Positions 56,593 to 64,000 of a stretch of 64,000 nucleotides of DNA are shown here, one piece after another. Numbering within the stretch: position 1 is the stretch's first letter; each line of letters starts with the position of its first letter. Under the pieces are notes generated by a model. That model saw only the letters and a program-made list of their open reading frames with translations, did no database searches and was not told the origin of the DNA. The stretch is from Persicitalea jodogahamensis (lineage in GTDB: Bacteria; Bacteroidota; Bacteroidia; Cytophagales; Spirosomataceae), in the NCBI RefSeq assembly GCF_014651615.1, contig NZ_BMXF01000001.1, positions 1,521,731 through 1,585,730 on the forward strand, written 5' to 3'. A program made the position numbers and the translations under genes.

Positions 56593-56768
56593 ATGGTGCC
56601 GGGGTTTTTCCAGATGTTGGGAAAATGCAGATTAGTGCCAGTTTATTCCGGAATTGAATTGATAACGGCGTCTGATGGCCAAACGTTCAGGATGGAGCAG
56701 CAGGTAGGGAGGGGGGGATGCCTGCTTTTGGTAGCCAAGATGACCATGCTAAACCAGCAACCGGCAAA

Positions 56769-57047
56769 ATGAGAAATAGACTGATTTTCTTTCTACTAAC
56801 CGCTTGCATCTTTGCTTCTTGCCAAAACAGAGAAGGGCAGAAGGAAGGTAGCGAAATATTACGCCTGCCGTTGACTTTTGTGGAAGGTTTCGGGCCGGGT
56901 GGCAGTGGTTGGGGGCCGCTCTCCGAAGAACATAAAAAGGACGATTCTTCCGCAAGGATCTGGGTAAAAACATATCTGCCCATAAAGGGTATTCCCGAGT
57001 CTTGGCGGAGCGTGAAAAAATCAATGGCTGAGTTGGCAAGAAAGTGA
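56769..57047 (+). CDS. small lipoprotein, hypothetical
   Basis: 92 residues from ATG 56769; a lipoprotein signal (FFLLTACIFASC, Cys18) is followed by a soluble part without a known domain (TFVEGFGPGGSGWGPLSEEH). Using the upstream start at 56718 would bury the signal. Function unknown. Confidence 0.6.
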   Translation: MRNRLIFFLLTACIFASCQNREGQKEGSEILRLPLTFVEGFGPGGSGWGPLSEEHKKDDSSARIWVKTYLPIKGIPESWRSVKKSMAELARK

Positions 57048-57184
57048 TTTGCCCACCAACTACTCCTAAGCAATCCGGTAGAATCTAGCGGCGAAGGGCT
57101 AAATGGACGCGTTGATTAAGTCGACTAAAATCTATTCTGTTTACCTTTCGCTTAATATCGCCCAGTCTAAGGAATATACAAACT

Positions 57185-58273
57185 ATGCCTCTCCTACTAA
57201 TAGTACTCCTGTCGTCTTCAGTCCTCGCTTTTATTGCAAAAAAATATCTGGGAAGCCGTGTCTTTGGGCACACTCCATCCGGAACCCGACTCAGTCGCAT
57301 CAAAGAAGTCACGAACTACCGCGACGGTAGTTTTCAGAATATTAGCCCGACGCCAGTCATGGCCAAAGGTAGCATGGCGAGCAGCATGCGGGATTATCTG
57401 CGGCCGGGCAAAGATCGCCAACCGAGCCAACCGCTGCCCTCTGTAAAGACCGACCTAAGTACCTTACCATCTGACGGAGCCACAGTAGTTTGGTTCGGGC
57501 ACTCATCCTACCTGCTCAAGATCGCGGTCAAAACGATTCTGGTCGATCCGGTATTTAGCGGAAATGCTTCGCCAGTTGCCTTTTTTGGTAAAAACTACCC
57601 TGGAAGCAACGTATATGGAGTAGTTGATATGCCCGAAATTGACATTTTGTTGCTCACGCACGATCACTACGACCACCTGGATTATAAAACGATCAGCCAG
57701 CTTCGTCCCAAAGTAAAGCAAGTGGTGACGTCGCTGGGCGTAGGAGCGCATCTGGAGCGCTGGGACTACTCACCAGAAATGATAACCGAACTGGCCTGGC
57801 ACGAAGAGGCGCAACTCGAAGGTAGCCTCCGCTTCACCGCGCTGCCCGCACGTCACTTTTCGGGGCGACTCTTCAAGCGAGGTCAAACCTTATGGTCGTC
57901 GTTTGTATTGGACGGGCCTGGCTACAAGCTGTATCTGGGTGGCGACTCTGGGTACGATACCCATTTCAGGGAGATAGGTGAGAAGTACGGGCCGTTCGAT
58001 CTGGCACTGCTTGAATGTGGGCAGTACAACCAAAACTGGCCCTACATCCATATGATGCCCGAAGAGACTGCTCAGGCCGCTCTCGACCTACGGGCAAAAG
58101 TACTGTTGCCTGTACACTGGGGCAAGTTTACACTCGCTTTGCACCCGTGGTATGAGCCAATCGAGCGGGTGTCGTTGCGGGCGCAGGAGCTGGGCCTGCC
58201 ATTGGTGACACCGATGATTGGGCAGCCCTTCACGATTGGCGAAAATCTTCCTGGTAATGCATGGTGGCGTTAA
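57185..58273 (+). CDS. MBL-fold metal-dependent hydrolase (UlaG/NAPE-PLD-like)
   Basis: 362 residues. A hydrophobic N-terminus (LLIVLLSSSVLAFIA) suggests a membrane anchor. The metallo-beta-lactamase metal ligands are in LLLTHDHYDHLDY, PARHFSGR, GGDSGYDTHF and PVHWGKF. VVWFGHSSYLLKI is typical of the UlaG/NAPE-PLD-type branch. Substrate unknown; a phosphodiester or lactone is plausible for the branch. Confidence 0.9.
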   Translation: MPLLLIVLLSSSVLAFIAKKYLGSRVFGHTPSGTRLSRIKEVTNYRDGSFQNISPTPVMAKGSMASSMRDYLRPGKDRQPSQPLPSVKTDLSTLPSDGATVVWFGHSSYLLKIAVKTILVDPVFSGNASPVAFFGKNYPGSNVYGVVDMPEIDILLLTHDHYDHLDYKTISQLRPKVKQVVTSLGVGAHLERWDYSPEMITELAWHEEAQLEGSLRFTALPARHFSGRLFKRGQTLWSSFVLDGPGYKLYLGGDSGYDTHFREIGEKYGPFDLALLECGQYNQNWPYIHMMPEETAQAALDLRAKVLLPVHWGKFTLALHPWYEPIERVSLRAQELGLPLVTPMIGQPFTIGENLPGNAWWR

Positions 58274-58384
58274 AAACTCAAAAAATGAGCTCTTCCTCGG
58301 GAATTTGGCCAACACCTTAGTCAATTTATGTTGATTAAATTTCTCAACAACATCGTAGCGTAGCAACGTATATATACCTTTTAG

Positions 58385-58424
58385 ACAGGATTGCCGAGTT
58401 AAGTCGGCAATCCTGTTTCTTTTT
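58385..58424 (+). terminator. rho-independent terminator of the MBL gene
   Basis: A perfect 13-bp stem (ACAGGATTGCCGA at 58385-58397 with its complement at 58404-58416), a 6-nt loop and a T-rich tail. Confidence 0.92.
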
Positions 58425-58498
58425 GGGGAATGGCACAGAAGTTTTGACTCACTGGGGAAATTCAAGAATACATTATTTTACCTTAAACTTTGGCGGTC

Positions 58499-58684
58499 AT
58501 GGAAGAGAGAAAGAGGAGTAAATTCAGGAGAGCGGCTTATCGTTTTTGGGTCGAGTACCATCAGTACTTTGAAGGAGCCTCGACGCGGCGAATGAGAAGA
58601 CGCGCCAAAGCACGGCGACTACTTTCGGACAACTTCGACAGTCTGGGTATCTTCAAAAGAATGCAACTGGCGGGGATCTATTGA
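58499..58684 (+). CDS. small, strongly basic protein of unknown function
   Basis: 61 residues from ATG 58499, with many Arg/Lys (SKFRRAAYRF, TRRMRRRAKARR) and two Trp/Tyr-rich stretches. It has a clear start and lies 41 bp before the aldo/keto reductase ATG. The composition suggests binding to nucleic acid or membranes. No family recognised. Confidence 0.6.
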   Translation: MEERKRSKFRRAAYRFWVEYHQYFEGASTRRMRRRAKARRLLSDNFDSLGIFKRMQLAGIY

Positions 58685-58725
58685 AGGGGCATTTTTCCTT
58701 TCAAAATGAAAAATACTTGACAAAA

Positions 58726-59592
58726 ATGAATGATAAAACTTTAAGTGCGGCTTCCTCAGGCCAATTTAATATAGGAAATGATTTAACCATAAACCGGTTG
58801 GGATTCGGAGCGATGCGCATTACCGGAAGCGGAATCTGGGGCCCACCCGATAATCGAAGAGAGGCTTTGCGCGTACTGCGCAGGCTACCCGAGCTTGGTG
58901 TTAACTTTATTGATACGGCCGACAGCTACGGCCCTAACGTATCAGAGGAACTTATTGCCGAAGCGCTTCATCCTTATTCGAAAGGGATGCTTATCGCGAC
59001 AAAAGGCGGATTGACACGCCCTGGTCCTAATAAGTGGGAGCCGAACGGACGTCCCGGATACCTGCGGTCCGCGTTGGAGGGTAGTCTGAAGCGTCTCAAG
59101 GTGGAACGCATTGATTTGTACCAGCTTCATCGGATCGACCCTGAAGTACCGATGGAAGATAGTCTGGGCGTTTTAAAAGATGCCCAAAAAGAAGGCCTCA
59201 TTCGCTACATCGGCCTTTCGGAGGTGAGCGCGGAGCAATTGGAGCAAGCCAGCAAGACAGTAGACATTGCTACCGTTCAGAACATGTACAACCTTAACGA
59301 GCGTCGTTGGGAGGATTCCTTAAAATGGTGTGAAGCACAGAATGTAGGCTTTATTCCCTGGTATCCGCTTTCAGCGGGTAGCATCAATAGCCAGAAAACG
59401 ATCCAGAAGGTCGCGAAGAAGCACGGTGTTTCCGAATATCAGGTGGCTTTGGCGTGGCTGTTGCAACGCTCGCCCGTGATGCTGCCTATTCCTGGTACTT
59501 CATCGGTTGCGCATCTGGAAGAGAACGTAGCGGCAGCTTCCTTGAAGCTGGAAGAAGAAGATCTTCAAGAATTGAATGAGGCCACAGCCTGA
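58726..59592 (+). CDS. aldo/keto reductase
   Basis: 288-residue NADPH-dependent oxidoreductase from ATG 58726. The catalytic tetrad is in IDTADSYGPN (Asp, Tyr), ATKGG (Lys) and YQLHRID (His). PIPGTSSVAHLEENVAA is the usual C-terminal cofactor region. Specificity unknown. The upstream TTG frame start at 58681 was rejected. A terminator follows. Confidence 0.93.
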   Translation: MNDKTLSAASSGQFNIGNDLTINRLGFGAMRITGSGIWGPPDNRREALRVLRRLPELGVNFIDTADSYGPNVSEELIAEALHPYSKGMLIATKGGLTRPGPNKWEPNGRPGYLRSALEGSLKRLKVERIDLYQLHRIDPEVPMEDSLGVLKDAQKEGLIRYIGLSEVSAEQLEQASKTVDIATVQNMYNLNERRWEDSLKWCEAQNVGFIPWYPLSAGSINSQKTIQKVAKKHGVSEYQVALAWLLQRSPVMLPIPGTSSVAHLEENVAAASLKLEEEDLQELNEATA

Positions 59593-59620
59593 TCGATAAG
59601 TACATATATTCACAGCCTGA

Positions 59621-59650
59621 AAGCCCCCGCTTTGGTCAAAGTGGGGGCTT
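59621..59650. terminator. terminator between the aldo/keto reductase and DUF1501 copy 3
   Basis: AAGCCCCCGC... pairs with ...GTGGGGGCTT (59621-59634 with 59637-59650) with one wobble pair. It lies between convergent genes. Confidence 0.8.
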
Positions 59651-59661
59651 CTTCGTAGCTG

Positions 59662-61203
59662 TCAGGTAAGGATATCCTTCACAACTTTGCCGTGCACGTC
59701 TGTCAGGCGGAAACGACGTCCCTGGAACTTATAAGTCAGCCGCTCATGGTCAGCGCCGAGCAGGTGTAGCATGGTGGCCTGAAAATCGTGCACGTGAACG
59801 GGGTTCTGGGTGATGTTATAGCTAAAATCATCCGTCTCCCCGTAGCTGATGCCGGGTTTTACACCCGCTCCGGCCATCCACATTGTAAAACACCGCGGGT
59901 GATGATCACGACCGTAGTTGTCTTCCGTTAGTTGACCTTGTGAATAAACCGTACGCCCAAATTCTCCGCCCCAGATTACAAGTGTGTCGTCAAGCAACCC
60001 TCTTTGCTTCAGGTCTTGCACCAGGGCTGCCGTGGCCTGGTCAGTGTTCTTGCATTGGTGTCTGATACCGCCCGGCAAGCCGCCGTGCTGATCCCAACCC
60101 TGATGGTAGAGTTGCACGAACTTTACGTCCTTTTCCAGTAGTTTTCTCGCCAGCAAACAGTTGGCCGCGTAGGTGCCTGCGTCGCGGCTGTCAGGGCCGT
60201 ACATCTCAAAAACCGAATCCGGCTCATCCGAAGTGTCCATTACCTCGGGTACGGAAGTCTGCATCCGGTAGGCCATTTCGTATTGCGCAATGCGCGCATC
60301 GACTTCCGGGTCGCCAATGGGGGCATTTTGCAGCTCATTGAGTTGCTTCAGGTACTGCAGCATTTCGCGGCGGTCTGCCCCGTCGTAGCCTTCGGGGTTG
60401 TTCAGGAATAGCACCGGGTCTTTGCCTGAGCGGAACTGCACCCCCTGATGCTCGGTGGGCAGGAAGCCGTTGCCCCACAGCCGGGCATACAAGGGTTGTC
60501 CGCTGGCGTTTTTGGACACCAGCGAAATAAAAGTAGGGAGATTCTCATTATCCGAACCCAGCCCGTAGCTCACCCACGATCCAATAGACGGGCGACCCGG
60601 TAGTTGGCTGCCGGTCTGGAAAAACGTGATGGCCGGATCATGGTTGATGGCATCGGTGTACAGCGACTTTATGATACAAAGATCGTCCACCACTTTGGCG
60701 GTGTAGGGCATCAGTTCACTGACCCAGGTTTGAGACTGCCCATGCTTGGCAAATTTATAAACCGAGGGAGCAATCGGCAGACTGCTTTGACTGGCGCTCA
60801 TACCCGTCAGCCTTTGCCCTTTACGGACTGAATCAGGCAATTGCTTTGCAAACATTTCATTCAGCTTGGGCTTGTAGTCGAAGGTTTCCAACTGCGAAGG
60901 CCCGCCACTCATGAAGAGGTAAACGACACGCTTGGCTTTGGGCGCAAAATGCGGCAAAGCCCGTAGAATAGCTTCCTGCGAATCTTCGGAGAGTTCGCCG
61001 GGATTCTGCGAAGCCGCGCCTGCCGCTCCGGCACCAAACAATTTGTTGGCGCCAAAAAGCGAACCCAATGCCAGAGCACCCATGCCAAGCGATGTTTTGG
61101 TCAGGAAATGACGGCGGTCGAGCTTCGTATTGAGCTTATTGAATTCCGGAGTATGCAGCCTGAATTCGTCTTCATGGTGGTTCATATCATTGGTAGTTGG
61201 CAC
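59662..61203 (-). CDS. DUF1501 family protein, Tat-exported (copy 3)
   Basis: 513 residues. The Tat motif is unusually far in, DRRHFLTKT near residue 30, after a charged leader; Met 61185 is a second possible start. Family motifs: [42 protein letters not shown], and [13 protein letters not shown]. The end ([15 protein letters not shown]) closely resembles that of copy 1. It is 75 bp downstream of the DUF1549/DUF1553 gene. Confidence 0.93.
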   Translation of the reverse strand: MPTTNDMNHHEDEFRLHTPEFNKLNTKLDRRHFLTKTSLGMGALALGSLFGANKLFGAGAAGAASQNPGELSEDSQEAILRALPHFAPKAKRVVYLFMSGGPSQLETFDYKPKLNEMFAKQLPDSVRKGQRLTGMSASQSSLPIAPSVYKFAKHGQSQTWVSELMPYTAKVVDDLCIIKSLYTDAINHDPAITFFQTGSQLPGRPSIGSWVSYGLGSDNENLPTFISLVSKNASGQPLYARLWGNGFLPTEHQGVQFRSGKDPVLFLNNPEGYDGADRREMLQYLKQLNELQNAPIGDPEVDARIAQYEMAYRMQTSVPEVMDTSDEPDSVFEMYGPDSRDAGTYAANCLLARKLLEKDVKFVQLYHQGWDQHGGLPGGIRHQCKNTDQATAALVQDLKQRGLLDDTLVIWGGEFGRTVYSQGQLTEDNYGRDHHPRCFTMWMAGAGVKPGISYGETDDFSYNITQNPVHVHDFQATMLHLLGADHERLTYKFQGRRFRLTDVHGKVVKDILT

Positions 61204-61278
61204 AGGATCGCTCCGGTGGTACTTTTTATATCAGTATTACCCATCGACATACAATTCTTCTATTCTTGAAAGAGTAAA

Positions 61279-64000
61279 TCAGCGCTTCGTGATAGCAGCG
61301 TCGGAGTTCATTATGGTGCTAGCAACCACAGCGTTGGCCGCAAGCTCGGCGGCACTCAGCGACTTGTCGATTTTGTATTGTCCGGCTTTGAGCCAGCCTT
61401 CTGTCTTCTTGGGAGACTTGGTAAAGAGCTCGGTCTGCTGACTTTTCAGTTTCAGCAGCAAACTTATTTCCTTTTGATCGGGCCTGCGGCCAGTCAGCTT
61501 ACGGTAAGCCTGAACAACGGCCACCTGAGGATTCTTCTCCTTCGTCATTTGCTCACCCAGTACTTTGGCCGCTTCTACGTAAGTCGGGTCGTTGAGCGTC
61601 ACTAGGGCCTGCAGAGGCGTATTAGTTTTTTGTCGGCGTACGATGCACGAGCTGCGGGATGTTGCGTCGAAAGTACCCAGTGTCGGGTTGGGTACGGAAC
61701 GTTTCACAATGACATACACACTCCGCTTGTAAACTACCTCGCCGCTGTCCGGTTCATATTTTGCGCCGTTGATGCGCCAGAGGCCATCGGGCTGGTAGGG
61801 TTTGATGCTTTTGCCGCCAATCTCATAGTTCATCAGGCCACTGGCTGCCAAGGCATTGTCGCGCATCATTTCGGCGGTCAGGCGGCGCGCAGGGCCGCGC
61901 GCCAGCATCCGGTTCTGTGGATCCGTGGCCAAAAGATCCCGCGAAGCGTTCGAATCCTGCCGGTAGGTAGCCGACATCACCATGGTCTTGACTAGCTTTT
62001 TAACATCCCACCCGTACGACCGGTTCGCCGGAGCGGGGCCGCCTGAACCTTGAAAAGTAAGCGCCAACCAGTCGAGTAATTTGGGGTGTGAAGGCATCTC
62101 GCCTTGGTTGCCAAAGTCTTCGGCGGTCTTGACTAGGCCCACACCAAAAAACAACTGCCAGTAACGGTTCACCGCCACGCGGGCGGTGAGTGGATTGTCT
62201 TTGTGTGTGACCCACAGGGCAAGACCGTAGCGGTTTTTGGGCAGGTTCTTCGAAAAAGCAAAAATCCGCTCCGGCGTACCGGGATATACTTTTGCGCCCA
62301 AAGCATCGTAATCCCCACGTTCCAGTACAAAAGCCTGTTTTGGTTTAGGTGTTTCCTGCATTATCATCAGTTCCTGCACTTTTTCGGTACTGTCGGCAAG
62401 GATCATGCGGGTTTTCATCAATGCTTTCTGTGCCGCCAGAGTCGGGGAATGGACCGCCGAAAAATAGTACTCCTTCAAAGCCAGACTATCCTCGGCCGTC
62501 AATTGGCCGGGGGCTTTGGCAGCGACTGCCTCCCACCGTTTTTTCTCGCTCAAAATCTCGACCTCGTAGGGTGTCAGCGCCCGGTTATAGACCACGATGT
62601 CGTCCACCTGACCGTTCTTGAGGCCGTACCCACGCCACCAACCGCCAATCTGCAGACCAGGTTGCGGCTTCACCCGTGCGGTGTCGAAGAGAATTTCCTT
62701 CGTCAACTGATCTTTCGTGACCAGCATTGGCATAGGGTCGCCGTCCAGATAAAGTTTAAGTCCGGCGGCTTTGGACGATCCGTCGTAGGTCATGGTGAGT
62801 TGAATCCACTTGGCACGGGGTACTTCCCTGCGGCTGACTTTGCTAATCGCGTTGGAAGGCGCGACATGCGCCATGCTCATTTCCAACTTATTGTCTTTCA
62901 AGTATACGTGGTACCCCCGAAAGTTATACAACCGCTCTGCCTGGCTCTTGTGAAAAATCACGCCCTCCTCCATTTCTTTCGGGATGTTAACCCACATCCC
63001 TACGCTAAATGGCTCGGACTTGCTGAATATGCCGACCCGATCCAGATCCAGCCAGGCGTCGCCGTCCAGGTGAACGCCCGGTCCGCGGTGCCCTGCCACA
63101 AATACCTCCTTTTGCTTGTTATTGCCTTGCAGTGTCGTGTAGGCTAGTTGCTTGGGATTGACCTCATTTTTCAGCGAATTATTGTCAAAGCTGAATTTGG
63201 CCTGTAAACCATTCCCGGGAATACTTTGGCTTTTCAAACGGGTATAGGCTTTCGATTTTAACCAATTCTCAAAATCACCTTTGCCATTTTTCCGGGCGTC
63301 AAGCAGCTGTTTGTGCTGCTGTCCGACAGTATTTTGCATGAAAGCCAGTATGGAGTCCTGCTCAGGTGTGGGCAGTAGCATGGTGGGCGAGGGCATGGCG
63401 TCGTCCCAGGAAATCTGCCCGGCTTCATCAATGTTGTTGAAAAAACTGGATAACTGGTAGTAGTTTTTTTGGGAAATGGGGTCGTACTTGTGGTCATGGC
63501 ACTTGGCGCAGCCCACCGAAAGCCCAATAAAGGCATCGCCGAAAGTATTGGTGCGGTCCAGTACATACTCCGTCTGGTATTCTTTCTCAATAATCCCGCC
63601 TTCGAGATTCTGCTGGTGGTTGCGGTTGAAGGCCGTGGCGATACGCATTTCTTTCGTCGGTGGGCCGCCCTTTGGGCCCTTCATCAGGTCTCCGGCCAGC
63701 TGCCACTGAATAAACTGGTCGTAAGGCTGGTTTTCGTTAAAAGCTTTGATGACCCAGTCACGGTAGGGCGACATATCGCGCAGCCGGTCTACCGTATAGC
63801 CGTGGGAGTCGGCGAAACGGGCCAGGTCGAGCCAGTCGGCGGCCATGCGCTCGCCGTAGTGCGGTGATTTGAGCAGTCGATCCACCACTTTTTCGTATGC
63901 GTTGGTACTTTTATCCCGCCTGAAGGCATCGATTTCATCCAGCGTGGGAGGAAGTCCTGTGATGTCGAAAGTCACCCGGCGAATAAGGGTTTCCTTATCG
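61279..64000 (-). CDS. DUF1549/LamG/DUF1553 protein, N-terminus outside the window
   Basis: Open from 61279 to the right edge, at least 907 residues; the GTG at 63973-63975 is internal (the frame continues upstream as KETLIRRV before TFDITGLPP). DUF1549 comes first, with heme motif CAKCH in GCAKCHDHKYDPIS. A laminin-G-like jelly roll is inserted in the middle (GVHLDGDAWLDLD, FSVGMWVN, KLYLDGD). DUF1553 closes the protein (ARVAVNRYWQLFFGVGLV, RRLTAEMMRDNALAASGLM). A PSCyt1 domain probably lies in the missing part. The partner is DUF1501 copy 3. Such pairs are abundant in Planctomycetes and Verrucomicrobia; substrates are unknown. Confidence 0.92.
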   Translation of the reverse strand, partial: DKETLIRRVTFDITGLPPTLDEIDAFRRDKSTNAYEKVVDRLLKSPHYGERMAADWLDLARFADSHGYTVDRLRDMSPYRDWVIKAFNENQPYDQFIQWQLAGDLMKGPKGGPPTKEMRIATAFNRNHQQNLEGGIIEKEYQTEYVLDRTNTFGDAFIGLSVGCAKCHDHKYDPISQKNYYQLSSFFNNIDEAGQISWDDAMPSPTMLLPTPEQDSILAFMQNTVGQQHKQLLDARKNGKGDFENWLKSKAYTRLKSQSIPGNGLQAKFSFDNNSLKNEVNPKQLAYTTLQGNNKQKEVFVAGHRGPGVHLDGDAWLDLDRVGIFSKSEPFSVGMWVNIPKEMEEGVIFHKSQAERLYNFRGYHVYLKDNKLEMSMAHVAPSNAISKVSRREVPRAKWIQLTMTYDGSSKAAGLKLYLDGDPMPMLVTKDQLTKEILFDTARVKPQPGLQIGGWWRGYGLKNGQVDDIVVYNRALTPYEVEILSEKKRWEAVAAKAPGQLTAEDSLALKEYYFSAVHSPTLAAQKALMKTRMILADSTEKVQELMIMQETPKPKQAFVLERGDYDALGAKVYPGTPERIFAFSKNLPKNRYGLALWVTHKDNPLTARVAVNRYWQLFFGVGLVKTAEDFGNQGEMPSHPKLLDWLALTFQGSGGPAPANRSYGWDVKKLVKTMVMSATYRQDSNASRDLLATDPQNRMLARGPARRLTAEMMRDNALAASGLMNYEIGGKSIKPYQPDGLWRINGAKYEPDSGEVVYKRSVYVIVKRSVPNPTLGTFDATSRSSCIVRRQKTNTPLQALVTLNDPTYVEAAKVLGEQMTKEKNPQVAVVQAYRKLTGRRPDQKEISLLLKLKSQQTELFTKSPKKTEGWLKAGQYKIDKSLSAAELAANAVVASTIMNSDAAITKR

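Noticed and set aside
1-64000. search for mobile elements, tRNA genes, prophage or defence systems
   Set aside because: No transposase, integrase, terminal inverted repeats, cloverleaf sequences, or restriction or toxin-antitoxin genes were recognised by reading; short or diverged ones could be missed.

Overview
The window is 64 kb of a Bacteroidota chromosome, most probably from the order Cytophagales (Spirosomataceae/Cytophagaceae-like). The reasons are SusC/SusD outer-membrane pairs, TAnnTTTG-type -7 promoter boxes, almost no Shine-Dalgarno sites, many lipoproteins with short lipoboxes, a rpsF-rpsR-rplI operon, moderately GC-rich DNA, and planctomycete-type cytochrome/DUF1501 gene sets that are frequent in this group. 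Taxonomy is inferred from gene content only. No tRNA, rRNA, CRISPR array, insertion sequence or prophage was seen.

Layout. 1-1947: 5' part of a SusC-like receptor (minus strand, runs off the left edge). 2411-7356 (minus): Tat-exported Gfo/Idh/MocA oxidoreductase, NTF2-like lipoprotein, DUF1501 protein, and a membrane c-type cytochrome with leucine-rich repeats. 7491-12315: SusC/SusD pair. 12407-18153: a PolX/PHP protein, a fatty-acid-hydroxylase-family enzyme, a two-gene ABC transporter and a repeat-rich surface protein. 18340-20944: nuoB and nuoC separated by ferritin, a thioredoxin-like ferredoxin and a small unknown. 20951-27543: two unknown exported proteins, carB, and a transglutaminase-like protein. 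27690-30843: galE, rfbB, rfbA (sugar nucleotides). 30956-36784: a tandem duplication of [O-methyltransferase + LysM/MltD-like transglycosylase], in which the first methyltransferase copy is a pseudogene. 36875-46403: housekeeping genes (DUF3109, ATL-type repair protein, SSS symporter, clpS, recR, exported superoxide dismutase, rplI-rpsR-rpsF, YggS, a glycosyltransferase). 46557-53113 (minus): a second cytochrome/DUF1501 module with Gfo/Idh/MocA and PhyH-family enzymes. 53456-59592: PBP4-type carboxypeptidase, hslV, MOSC protein, MBL hydrolase, aldo/keto reductase. 59662-64000 (minus): a third DUF1501 gene and its large DUF1549/DUF1553 partner, which runs off the right edge.

How genes work together. 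SusC/SusD pairs import ligands bound at the surface. The three cytochrome/DUF1501 modules and the Tat-exported oxidoreductases look like an extracytoplasmic oxidation or degradation capability; the substrate cannot be read from the sequence. rfbA and rfbB make dTDP-4-keto-6-deoxyglucose and galE interconverts UDP-hexoses for surface polysaccharide.

Most noteworthy signals: (i) the octamer GGTA(C/G)TTT occurs about 48 times by eye against about 4 expected, on both strands, in all three codon frames and between genes; (ii) the tandem methyltransferase/LysM duplication, with a pseudogene whose 159-bp deletion is bounded by GAAACT repeats; (iii) three differently built DUF1501/cytochrome modules, two of them beside Tat-exported Gfo/Idh/MocA enzymes; (iv) a PolX whose polymerase aspartates are missing while the PHP nuclease motifs are intact.
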